Assembly (NCBI GenBank): GCA_946222885.1
Contig: CAMIAK010000011.1
Location: 1 to 64,000, forward strand
Length of the DNA stretch: 64,000 nucleotides
Direction: 5' to 3'
From: an uncultured Nesterenkonia sp.
Lineage (GTDB): Bacteria > Actinomycetota > Actinomycetes > Actinomycetales > Micrococcaceae
Part shown: positions 45,213-53,136 of the stretch, in pieces
Numbering within the stretch: position 1 is the stretch's first letter
Layout: every line of letters begins with the position of its first letter
Translations under genes and position numbers: made by a program
The notes under the pieces: model-generated
Told to the model about the DNA's origin: nothing
Seen by the model: only the letters and a program-made list of their open reading frames with translations
Database searches by the model: none

Positions 45213-46031
45213 TCATTCCTGCTGCTCCCCGCCGTGCTCCGGATACTGCTGCTGCCGGAAGGCCCCCGGCGTCACGCCGGTGACACGGCGGAAGGCGACG
45301 CCGAAGGCTGAGACCGTCGCATAGCCCACCCGCTCGGCCGCCTCGGCCACATTCACCCCGTTGGAGAGCAGCTCGATGGCGCAGCGGGCGCGCGCTGTGG
45401 CCACCCAGCGCGCGAAGCCGACGCCGGTCTCCGCCCGGAAGGTCCTGGTGATGGTGCGGGTGCTGACCCCCAGGCGCTTGGCCCAGTAGTCCACCCCGTG
45501 CGGAGCCGCAGGATCGGCGAGGATCTCCTCGGCCGCGGCGGAGATGAGCTCATGGGAGGGCATGTGCAGGATCACCGCCTGCTCCACCGGCTGCAGCAGA
45601 TCCATCACCACCCCCTCGGCGCGCGTGCGCTCGTCCTCGCGGAGATGCTCCTTCTCCAGGTGATCCAGCAGCTGGGTCAGCAGCGGAGTGATCTCCACGC
45701 TGACCGGGACGTCGCTGATGGACTGGGTTCGCTCGACGTCGAAGAAGGTCGCCCGGTAGGTCACCCCCGCCCGGACGGTCCCGGAATGGATGGTGCCGGC
45801 GGGAAGCCAGAGCCCGTGGGAGCCCGCGATCGTCCAGAGACGCCGGCCCACCACGATGGTCGCAGCCCCGCCCTGGCTCCAGAGCAGCTCATGGGCCGGA
45901 TGGTAATGGTCCAGCCAGCGGTTCTCCCGATCGAGCGACTCCCGCTCGCCGAAGATCTTCCCCCAGGGGAACTCGTAGGGCTGCCCTACCTGGACAGTCC
46001 TGATCTCGGCGTCGGTCGGCTCACTCATCAT
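45213..46031 (-). CDS. AraC-family regulator, copy 1
   Basis: A 272-residue AraC/XylS protein with an N-terminal cupin-like ligand domain (HPAHELLWSQGGAATIVVGRR, GLWLPAGTIHSG) and a C-terminal double HTH (WAKRLGVSTRTITRTFRAETGVGFARW; NVAEAAERVGYATVSAFGVAFRRVTGVTPGAFR). It lies between siderophore operon 2 and a very similar copy. A role as ferric-siderophore-responsive activator of the operon is inferred from position, as known for some AraC regulators of siderophore uptake. Confidence 0.9.
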   Translation of the reverse strand: MMSEPTDAEIRTVQVGQPYEFPWGKIFGERESLDRENRWLDHYHPAHELLWSQGGAATIVVGRRLWTIAGSHGLWLPAGTIHSGTVRAGVTYRATFFDVERTQSISDVPVSVEITPLLTQLLDHLEKEHLREDERTRAEGVVMDLLQPVEQAVILHMPSHELISAAAEEILADPAAPHGVDYWAKRLGVSTRTITRTFRAETGVGFARWVATARARCAIELLSNGVNVAEAAERVGYATVSAFGVAFRRVTGVTPGAFRQQQYPEHGGEQQE

Positions 46032-46058
46032 CCTCCAGCATAGAGGCGCGCTCCCGGG

Positions 46059-46841
46059 CTACTCCTGCCGGAAGGCCCCGGGCGTCAGGCCGGTGACCCT
46101 CCGGAAGGCGACGCCGAAGGCGGAGGTGGTCGCATAGCCCACGCTGCGGCCGGCCTCGGCCACGCTGGCCCCTTCGGCGAGCGACTCGATGGAGCACTTC
46201 ACCCGCACCGTGGTCACCCAGCTGCGGAAGCCCAGCCCCGTCTCCGAACGGAAGAGCCTGGTCAGCGTCCGGGAGCTCACGCCCAGCCGCTCCGCCCAGG
46301 CGTCCAGGCCGTGCGGGACGGAGGGGTCGGCCAGGATCTCCTCGGCCGCCCCGGCGATCAGCTCATGGGAGGGCATGTTCAGGATCACCGGCTGCGGGAC
46401 CGGCTTGACCAGGTCCATGACCACGGCCTCGGCACGGTGGCGTTCCCCGGCGTCGAGGTCCTCGGTGCGCAGGTGCTCGAGCAGCTGGCCCAGCAGCGGG
46501 GTGATCTCCACGCTGACCGGCTCCTCGCTCAGCGAAGGAGCGTGACCGGGATCGAAGAACGTGGCCCGGGAGACGACGCCGCCGGGGACCGTCGCCGAGT
46601 AGATGGTCCCGGCCGGCAGCCAGAGACCCTGCCAGCCGGCGATGGTCCACAGCCTGCGCCCCACCAGCACGGTGATCGCCCCGCCCTGGGCCCAGAGCAG
46701 CTCGTGGGCGGGATGGAAATGGTCCGGCCAGCGGGTCTCCTCGCTGTGCTGGTCCAGTTCGCCGAAGATCCTCCCCCAGGGAAACCGGTACGGCTGCTCG
46801 TCCTGCACGGCGACGAGATCGGGGGTCTGCGGCACACTCAT
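46059..46841 (-). CDS. AraC-family regulator, copy 2 (tandem paralogue)
   Basis: About 260 residues from ATG 46841 (MSVPQTPDLV). The upstream open frame is antisense to tag and the Nudix gene and is not coding. It matches copy 1 throughout: EQPYRFPWGRIFGE, HPAHELLWAQGGA, RRLWTIAGWQGLWLPAGTI, and the same HTH region ending TPGAFRQE. It arose by tandem duplication; the copies have clearly diverged, so ligand or target may differ. Confidence 0.88.
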   Translation of the reverse strand: MSVPQTPDLVAVQDEQPYRFPWGRIFGELDQHSEETRWPDHFHPAHELLWAQGGAITVLVGRRLWTIAGWQGLWLPAGTIYSATVPGGVVSRATFFDPGHAPSLSEEPVSVEITPLLGQLLEHLRTEDLDAGERHRAEAVVMDLVKPVPQPVILNMPSHELIAGAAEEILADPSVPHGLDAWAERLGVSSRTLTRLFRSETGLGFRSWVTTVRVKCSIESLAEGASVAEAGRSVGYATTSAFGVAFRRVTGLTPGAFRQE

Positions 46842-46901
46842 GGTCCGTCCAGCATAATCGGCGTCTCTGGACGCCGAGGACGCTGCGGGTACGCTCTGGC
46901 T

Positions 46902-47513
46902 ATGGCGATTCCTGCTGAGACCGGCGCCCCGGACGGGCTGCCGCGGTGCCCCTGGAGCCTGGGCGCCCCGGAGCTGACCACCTACCACGACGCCGAGTGG
47001 GGCTTCCCCGTGGGCGAGGACCAGCGGCTCTTCGAGAAGCTCTGCCTGGAGTCCTTCCAATCCGGGTTGAGCTGGCGGACCATCCTGAACAAGCGGGAGG
47101 CCTTCCGGGCCGGATTCGCGGGGTTCGGGATCGCCGAGGTGGCCCGCTTCGGAGAGGAGGACGTCGCCCGTCTGCTGGCCGATGTCGGCATCGTGCGCAA
47201 CCGGGCGAAGATCGAGGCCTGCATCAACAACGCTCGGCGGGCCGATGAGCTCATCGCCCAGGAGGGTTCCCTGGCAGCCTTCCTCTGGCAGTTCGAGCCG
47301 GCCACGGAAGAGCTGGCCGAACCGCAGACGCTGACGGTCTCGCCCTCCTCCACGACCATGGCCAAGGAGCTGAAGAGGCGCGGCTGGCGGTTCTTCGGGC
47401 CCACCACCGCCTTCGCGTTCATGCAGTCCATGGGCCTGCTCAACGACCATGTCCACGGCTGCGCGCTGCGCGAGCCGGTGGAGCAGGCGCGGAGCTCCTT
47501 CGCCCGGCCCTGA
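46902..47513 (+). CDS. tag: DNA-3-methyladenine glycosylase I
   Basis: A 203-residue base-excision enzyme that removes 3-methyladenine from DNA. It has the TAG zinc/substrate pattern: RCPWSLGAPELTTYHDAEWGFPV, the central FEKLCLESFQSGLSWRTILNKREAFRAGFAGF, and the C-terminal FFGPTTAFAFMQSMGLLNDHVHGC. It diverges from AraC copy 2 with 60 bp between starts. Confidence 0.94.
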   Translation: MAIPAETGAPDGLPRCPWSLGAPELTTYHDAEWGFPVGEDQRLFEKLCLESFQSGLSWRTILNKREAFRAGFAGFGIAEVARFGEEDVARLLADVGIVRNRAKIEACINNARRADELIAQEGSLAAFLWQFEPATEELAEPQTLTVSPSSTTMAKELKRRGWRFFGPTTAFAFMQSMGLLNDHVHGCALREPVEQARSSFARP

Positions 47514-47561
47514 GGAGGAAGGATCGGAGCCGGTCCTCACCGCGTTCCCATCTCCGATAGT

Positions 47562-47999
47562 GTGCATCACGTGGACCTGAGAGTTGCCGCCTATGCCGTG
47601 ATCACCGACGACGCCGGCCGGATGCTGCTGCCGCACTGGCACCAGGGACCGGGCGGCTGGACTCTGCCCGGCGGGGGCATCGACCCCGGAGAGGACCCGG
47701 CAGACGGGGTCGTCCGTGAGGTCTTCGAGGAGACCGGCTTCCAGGCCGAGGTCGACCAGCTGCTGGGCATCGACAACATGATCATCCCGGGTGAGCGCCG
47801 CCTCTCCGCGGAGAAGCGGGGAACCCCCATGCAGGCGCTGCGGATCATCTACCGGGCGCACATCACCGGCGGGGAGATGACCGTGGAACAGGACGGCTCC
47901 ACCGATGACGTCTCCTGGTTCGCCCAGGAGGAGATCGACGGGCTCAAGCGGGTCTCCCTGGTCGACGTCGGACGCCGCATGGCCGGGCTGATCGGCTGA
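47562..47999 (+). CDS. Nudix hydrolase
   Basis: A 145-residue Nudix protein with a GTG start; a second GTG at 47571 is possible. The Nudix box GGIDPGEDPADGVVREVFEE followed by TGF fits G-x5-E-x7-REUxEExGU exactly. Substrate (nucleoside diphosphate derivative) is unknown. Confidence 0.88.
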   Translation: MHHVDLRVAAYAVITDDAGRMLLPHWHQGPGGWTLPGGGIDPGEDPADGVVREVFEETGFQAEVDQLLGIDNMIIPGERRLSAEKRGTPMQALRIIYRAHITGGEMTVEQDGSTDDVSWFAQEEIDGLKRVSLVDVGRRMAGLIG

Positions 48000-48043
48000 A
48001 CCTGCTGCTGAGCCGCGGCCCGCTCACCTATCGGCCGGACCTC

Positions 48044-48676
48044 TCAGCCGCCGGCCGGCCGCCACATCCCGATCAGCGGGGTGGTCCCGTACGCGGGGAT
48101 CTCACTGGTCTCCGCGAAGCCGTAGCGCGCATAGATCGGCACATTCTCCGGCTTGGAGGACTCCAGGTACACCCCGACGCCGTCCCGGTCCGCCTGGGCC
48201 AGCCCCTGACGGATCAGTGCGGAGCCCACTCCCCTGCCGCGGGCCTGCGAGGAGGCTCCGATGACCTTCAGGTACCAGTGCGGGGCCTGCGGACGGTGTC
48301 GCTCCGCCTCACGGTAGGTGCGGACGGCGTCGCCGAAGCGCCGGCCATAGATCCGCAGCGTGGAAGCCGCCTCCGCGACCATCTCCAGCAGGCCGGAGCT
48401 CTGTCCCGGCGCACCCCAGTAGGCCACGCCGAGAGGCTCGCCGCCGACGTCGTCCGCCTCGGCCGCCAGGTAGACATGGCCGCCATCGCTGAGGGTGGCG
48501 AGCACCTCATGCCGGAACATCTGCTCCATCCGCTGCACGAGGCGGTCCTGGGGCAGCAGCCCTGCGATATGCGGATCATCGGCGAAGGCACCGGCCAGGA
48601 CGCGGCCGGCCGCCGCAGCATCGGCCCGGGAGGCGGGGCGGATGATCACTGAAGAAGCAGCTGGATCGATTCCCAT
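48044..48676 (-). CDS. GNAT-family N-acetyltransferase
   Basis: About 210 residues from ATG 48676 (MGIDPAASSV). The acetyl-CoA-binding region reads HWYLKVIGASSQARGRGVGSALIRQGL with the RGRGVGSAL loop, followed by VGVYLESSKPENVPIYARYGF. Substrate unknown. Its start lies 31 nt inside the 3' end of the LysE-type gene, so the two are probably coupled. Confidence 0.88.
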   Translation of the reverse strand: MGIDPAASSVIIRPASRADAAAAGRVLAGAFADDPHIAGLLPQDRLVQRMEQMFRHEVLATLSDGGHVYLAAEADDVGGEPLGVAYWGAPGQSSGLLEMVAEAASTLRIYGRRFGDAVRTYREAERHRPQAPHWYLKVIGASSQARGRGVGSALIRQGLAQADRDGVGVYLESSKPENVPIYARYGFAETSEIPAYGTTPLIGMWRPAGG

Positions 48677-49266
48677 GTCTCCATGATCGCAGGCACCACG
48701 GACACGACCAGCAGAGCCGCCATGACCAGGTTGAAGATGCGCATGTGCTGCGGCTGTGAGATCAGCCTGCCTGCACCCACCCCCAGCAGCGTCCAGGCGG
48801 CGGTGCAGGGCGCGCCGAAGAGGCCGGCGATCCCCGCGATGACCAGCACCTCCAGCAGGAAGGAGTCCCAGAACCCGGTGAAGGTGGACAGCGCCGCCAG
48901 GGCCAGCGTCCATGCCTTGGGGTTGACGAACTGGAACAGCGCCATCTGCACGAAGCCCGGCGGCCTCCCCTCCCGGCGGGCCTTCAGATCTGTGGGGCCC
49001 GTGGCGATCCTCCAGGCCAGCCAGAGCAGATAGGCGACGCCCAGAGGCCGGATGATGTCCAGCAGGAAGGGGAACTGGGTGAGCAGGCCGCCCAGCCCGA
49101 GGCCCACCAGCACGATCATCACCGGGAAGCCGATGTTGATCCCGGCGACCGCGGCGACGGTCTTCCGGAACCCGAAGGCTGCCCCGGAGGCCATCACGAT
49201 GGTGTTGTTCGGGCCCGGGGTCCCGGCCCCGGCGACGACGAACAGGATCAGCGAGAGGAAGGTCAT
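48646..49266 (-). CDS. LysE/RhtB-family amino-acid exporter
   Basis: A 206-residue exporter starting at ATG 49266 (MTFLSLIL) with five or six helices. The family signature AGAGTPGPNNTIVMASGAAFGFRKTV and the later QMALFQFVNPKAWTLALAALS are present. The cargo is not inferable. It follows the EamA transporter gene and precedes the GNAT gene on the same strand. Confidence 0.9.
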   Translation of the reverse strand: MTFLSLILFVVAGAGTPGPNNTIVMASGAAFGFRKTVAAVAGINIGFPVMIVLVGLGLGGLLTQFPFLLDIIRPLGVAYLLWLAWRIATGPTDLKARREGRPPGFVQMALFQFVNPKAWTLALAALSTFTGFWDSFLLEVLVIAGIAGLFGAPCTAAWTLLGVGAGRLISQPQHMRIFNLVMAALLVVSVVPAIMETWESIQLLLQ

Positions 49267-50276
49267 AGGGGTGAATCTACTTTCTGTGGTCGGTGCTGGG
49301 TCGCCGGGAGGTGCGTGGCCGGCGTCGGGATGATCCGCCCATCCGAACCCGCACCGCTGTGCCCGCGCAGAGGATGACCGCGATACCCCCCGATGACGGT
49401 GAGCCAGGTCAGCTGCTCGCCGAGGATCAGCGCAGCCCAGCAGATGCTCATGACTGGTTGGGTCAGCTGGATCTGGCTGACCCGGGTGATGGGGCCCATG
49501 GCCAGCCCGCGGTACCAGGCGAAGAAGCCCAGGAACATGCTGACCACGCCCAGGTAGGCGAAGGCCGTCCACTGCCAGACGGTGCCGGCGGGGGTGTGCT
49601 GGGTCAGCGAGAACGCGGTGAGTCCCGTCATCACCGGAGCCGCCAGCACCAGCGCCCAGGAGATGGTCTGCCAGGCACCCAGTTCCCGGGCCAGAAGCCC
49701 TCCTTCGGCGTATCCGAAGGCTGCGACGACGACGGCGAGGACCAGCAGCAGGTCGGCGCCGGTCAGCCCCTCAGCTCCTCCCCCGTGCAGCGCGGCGAAG
49801 ACGACGGCGGCGGTCGCACCGGCAGCCGTGGCGCACCAGAAGGCCGGACGGGTGGGCTCTGCGGTCCGGAGCACGGCGACCACTGCCGTGGCCGCGGGAA
49901 GCAGAGCGATGACGACGGCGCTGTGGCTGGCGGTGGCCTCGGCCAGGGCGTAGGAGGTCAGCACCGGGAAGCCGAGCACCAGCCCGGCGGCGACGACGCT
50001 CAGCCGCAGCCATTGGGACCCGCGGGGCAGGTGCTGACGGGTGATGAGCAGAGCCGCGGCCGCGAGCGCTGCGGCGACCACTGCACGGCCTGCGCCGGCG
50101 AAGAGGCCGGACATCGCCCCGTCCTCCACCGCTGCGCGGGTGAGGGGTACGGTCAGAGAGAAGGCCGCGACGCCGAGCAGCCCCCAGAGCAGTCCTGCCG
50201 CCGACCCTGCGGAGGCGTCATAGCGGGACGGTATCGGTGGTCCGCTGATGTCAGTAGCGCTACTCTTGATACTCAT
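49263..50276 (-). CDS. EamA/DMT-family transporter with a frameshifted C-terminus
   Basis: A drug/metabolite transporter of two EamA repeats, starting at ATG 50276. Helices one to nine read well up to LGEQLTWLTVIGG. After a run of six G (C6 at 49386-49391 on the plus strand) the frame becomes YRGHPLRGHSG..., which is not membrane-like. With one G fewer it reads IAVILCAGTAVRVRMG, a normal tenth helix, and stops at 49277. As it stands the frame ends at 49263 in an ATGA overlap with the LysE gene. Divergent from a MocR regulator, a common arrangement for exporter control. Confidence 0.82.
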   Translation of the reverse strand: MSIKSSATDISGPPIPSRYDASAGSAAGLLWGLLGVAAFSLTVPLTRAAVEDGAMSGLFAGAGRAVVAAALAAAALLITRQHLPRGSQWLRLSVVAAGLVLGFPVLTSYALAEATASHSAVVIALLPAATAVVAVLRTAEPTRPAFWCATAAGATAAVVFAALHGGGAEGLTGADLLLVLAVVVAAFGYAEGGLLARELGAWQTISWALVLAAPVMTGLTAFSLTQHTPAGTVWQWTAFAYLGVVSMFLGFFAWYRGLAMGPITRVSQIQLTQPVMSICWAALILGEQLTWLTVIGGYRGHPLRGHSGAGSDGRIIPTPATHLPATQHRPQKVDSPL

Positions 50277-51690
50277 GCACCAGAATAGCAGCGAACGGAT
50301 CGTCCAGGGGCTGTCCTCTTGGATCAGCGGTGCAGCACCGGGCACTCAGCTGCCCAGCACCCGCACCCTGGTCACCGAATACGGCGCCAGCCCGGTCACC
50401 GTGCAGAAGGCGCTGCGAAGGCTGACCGCACAGGGGCTGGTGGAGTCCCGGCCCGGCGTCGGGACCTTTGTGCGTGCGGTGCAGAAGGTGCGGCCGCACG
50501 ACTACTCCTGGCAGACCGCCGCCCTGGGGCCGCGGCATTCGAAGGCACCGCAGATGGCCTCCGCGCTGCGGCCGCCCACTCCCGGGACCATGGACCTGAA
50601 CTCGGGGTTCCCTGATCCGGCGCTGCTGCCCGAACGGCTGATCCGCTCGGCCTTCAACCGGGCCGCCCGCAGCCGGGCCACGCTGATGGGGCCCTCGACC
50701 TCCGGGCTGGCGGATCTGCGCGCCTGGTTCGCCTCCGAGCTGGCGGGAACGACCGCTTCCGGGGTGACTCCGCCCGGAGCGGGCGACGTCGTGATCTTCC
50801 CCGGCAGCCAGAGCGGGCTGAGCGCCGCGTTCCGCGCGCTGGTGGGGCCCGGCGACCCGCTGCTGATGGAGTCGCCGACCTACTGGGGCGCGATCCTCGC
50901 CGCCGCTCAGGCCAATGTGGAGGTGGTTCCCGTACCCAGCTCCGCACAGGGCCCGGACCCGGCTGACCTGGAGCGCGCCTTCGCCCAGACGGGCGCGCGG
51001 GCGTTCTACGCACAGCCGAACTACGCCAACCCGACGGGCGCGCAGTGGTCTCCGCAGCTGACCGGAGAGGTGCTGGAGACGGTGCGCCGGCATGGGGCGT
51101 TCCTGATCGAGGACGACTGGGCGCATGACTTCGGCATCGACTCCTCCCCCGCGCCGGCGGCAGCCCACGACGACGCCGGCCATGTGGTCTACCTGCGGTC
51201 GCTGACCAAGAGCATCTCGCCGGCGGTCCGCGTGGCGGCGGTGATCGCCCGCGGGCCGGTGCGCGACCGTCTGCTGCACGCCGCACAGTCCGAATCCATC
51301 TACGTCTCCGGGACCCTGCAGACCGTGGCCCTGGACGTGGTGACCCAGCCCGGCTGGAGGACGCATCTGCGCAGCTTCACCGAACAGCTGGGGTCCCGGC
51401 GCGATCTGCTGCTGCGGTCGCTGCACGAGCACGCCCCGCAGGCCCAGGTGGAGACGGTGCCCAAGGGTGGGCTGAACCTGTGGGTACGACTGCCGGACGA
51501 CGTCGAGCTGCGGCCCCTGCTGCACGAGCTGGAGAACCGCCGGCTGCTGGTGGTCCCGGGGGACGAGCTGTTCCCTGCCGAGCCCACGGCCCCTTATGTG
51601 CGGATGAGCTACGCCGGACCGGAGCCCGGCAGCTACCCGGAGGCCGCCCGGGTCCTCGGCGAGGCGCTGGAGGAGCATCTGGGCCGGTGA
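50275..51690 (+). CDS. MocR-type regulator (GntR HTH fused to aminotransferase)
   Basis: About 471 residues from ATG 50275. An N-terminal GntR winged helix (LPSTRTLVTEYGASPVTVQKALRRLTAQGLVESRPGVGTFV) is joined by a linker to a class I aminotransferase domain (FPGSQSGLSAAFRALV, AQPNYANPTG, and the PLP lysine in RSLTKSISPAVRVA). MocR proteins use PLP to regulate neighbouring genes. An upstream ATG at 50248 with GGTGG is an alternative start. If 50275 is used, its ATG and the ATG of the divergent EamA gene share one CATG. Confidence 0.9.
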   Translation: MHQNSSERIVQGLSSWISGAAPGTQLPSTRTLVTEYGASPVTVQKALRRLTAQGLVESRPGVGTFVRAVQKVRPHDYSWQTAALGPRHSKAPQMASALRPPTPGTMDLNSGFPDPALLPERLIRSAFNRAARSRATLMGPSTSGLADLRAWFASELAGTTASGVTPPGAGDVVIFPGSQSGLSAAFRALVGPGDPLLMESPTYWGAILAAAQANVEVVPVPSSAQGPDPADLERAFAQTGARAFYAQPNYANPTGAQWSPQLTGEVLETVRRHGAFLIEDDWAHDFGIDSSPAPAAAHDDAGHVVYLRSLTKSISPAVRVAAVIARGPVRDRLLHAAQSESIYVSGTLQTVALDVVTQPGWRTHLRSFTEQLGSRRDLLLRSLHEHAPQAQVETVPKGGLNLWVRLPDDVELRPLLHELENRRLLVVPGDELFPAEPTAPYVRMSYAGPEPGSYPEAARVLGEALEEHLGR

Positions 51691-51775
51691 GGCTGTGGGC
51701 AGCGGGACAGTCTTCCGCAACCTACGCCCCTCCTCTGCCGGGGAGGACAAACGGCCTACCCTGTTCTCTGAGGCG

Positions 51776-52222
51776 CTACAGGGTCGCCGCGAACCAGGAC
51801 CGCAGAAGCTCCTTGGTCTCTGGTGTGGAGTGAGTGCTGTCCACTTGCTCTGCTCGGATCCATCGGTAGGAGATGTGCTCTTCGGAGAGCCGGATCTCCT
51901 GACCGCCCAAGGGCACGGACACGGTGAACTGTCGTGTCAGGCGCCCAGATCTGGACTGGTAGTCGAACGACTCCAGGAAAGAGGGGTCGATGCGTCCAGC
52001 CCCGAAGCCGACCTCTTCGGTCAGCTCACGGTCCAATGCCTCGGAGAGGCTCTCTCCCGGGTCCACACCGCCCGAGGGAACCTCCTCAAGCCCAGGGAGG
52101 AAGTCATCGTCGGGGCTGCGTGTGACCACCAGGACGCGCCCGGCCTCGTGGATGACAGCGCCGACGACGAACTTCTCCACCCCCTCGGCCTCAGCCTGTT
52201 CCCGGATGTCCTCGTTCAGCAT
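51776..52222 (-). CDS. Nudix hydrolase
   Basis: About 148 residues from ATG 52222 (MLNEDIREQ), with GGAG eight bases upstream. The Nudix box GGVDPGESLSEALDRELTEE followed by VGF is complete. C-terminal RWIRAEQVDSTHSTPETKELL is a usual Nudix tail. Substrate unknown. Confidence 0.87.
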   Translation of the reverse strand: MLNEDIREQAEAEGVEKFVVGAVIHEAGRVLVVTRSPDDDFLPGLEEVPSGGVDPGESLSEALDRELTEEVGFGAGRIDPSFLESFDYQSRSGRLTRQFTVSVPLGGQEIRLSEEHISYRWIRAEQVDSTHSTPETKELLRSWFAATL

Positions 52223-52275
52223 CAGCCTCGCTCCTACCCGCTCCGTCCCGCATTTAGTCATGTAGTGTAACGGAA

Positions 52276-52883
52276 ATGAGATCGCGCTGGGATGCCATGC
52301 TGTTCGACTGCGACGGCGTGCTCGTCGACTCCGAACCCATCGTCAACCAGGTCCTGCGGGACGAGATCGCCGCCCTCGGATGGGAGATGAGCATCCAGGA
52401 GTGCGTCCGGACCTTCGTGGGACATTCGCTGGAGGTGAGGAATGGGCTGAGACGTTCATCCGTCGCCGTGATGCAGCCCTGTGGGAATTTCTGGAGCCGA
52501 TGCGCGGTGCAGAAGAACTGGTCGGGCTCGCAGCTGAGATCTTTGAGGGGCGCATCGCCTGCGCGTCGAACTCTGAGCGGTCCAAGGTCGAGCTGCAGCT
52601 GAAGAAGACCGACCTCCTGCGGCATTTTTCGGGGAAGATCTTCAGCGCAGCAGAACACGGGCCGCCCAAGCCCTCGCCTGCGGTCTATCTGGCCGCCGCG
52701 AGATCGATGGACCCTCCGGCAGAGCACCCTCTGGTGCTGGAAGACTCACCCTCCGGCGTGCGGGCGGGGAAGGCCGCCGGCGCTCATGTGATCGCACTCT
52801 CCGCCGCGGTCACACCCGGGAAGCTCGCCGAGGCCGGAGCTGACGAGGTGGTGGGCTCGCTGTCCGAGCTGACGCTCTGCTGA
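52276..52883 (+). pseudogene. HAD-superfamily phosphatase, internally deleted and frameshifted
   Basis: The N-terminal frame (from ATG 52276) carries HAD motif I, MLFDCDGVLVDSEP, and reads to FVGHSLE. From about 52440 the coding continues in another frame as GEEWAETFIRRRDAALWEFL. It then shows motif II (CASNSE), the motif III lysine (GPPKPSPAVY) and motif IV (LVLEDSPSGVRAG). Compared with beta-phosphoglucomutase-like relatives, roughly 15-20 cap-domain residues are missing at the junction, so this is a deletion that is not a multiple of three. An intact product is not expected. Confidence 0.8.
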
Positions 52884-52923
52884 CCGGTCCATCTGGGCTC
52901 CTCAGGCACCGTCCGCTACAGTG

Positions 52924-52998
52924 ATGACCGGACTTGTCCCCTACCACGAGGTGCCCGTTGAAGTTCTGAGGTCTGAGACCTGCGCAGACTGCCCGTGA
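52924..52998 (+). CDS. Possible leader peptide ahead of the ABC-F gene
   Basis: A 24-codon open frame (ATG 52924 to TGA 52996-52998; starts MTGLVPYHEV, ends ETCADCP) lies 139 nt before the ABC-F start. Inside it, AGGTC/GACCT and GTCTG/CAGAC can form mutually exclusive stems (about 52969-52989). Antibiotic-resistance ABC-F genes are often controlled by such leaders. No strong ribosome-binding site is seen. The 253-bp gap 52884-53136 holds no other gene. Confidence 0.3.
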   Translation: MTGLVPYHEVPVEVLRSETCADCP

Positions 52999-53136
52999 CG
53001 CTCATCAGCATGCGTCCCTCCGGCACTGTGCCCTCCGACCGATCAGAAGTTCACGATCCCCTGCCGTTCCGGCTGCACCCGTGGCATCTGCGCAGCGTCT
53101 CCACGCGTCATCGACCGCTTCTGCCCCTGGAGACCT

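Noticed and set aside
46842..47861. N-terminal extension of AraC copy 2 to about 600 residues
   Set aside because: The extra part is antisense to tag and the Nudix gene; ATG 46841 gives a normal 260-residue AraC protein.
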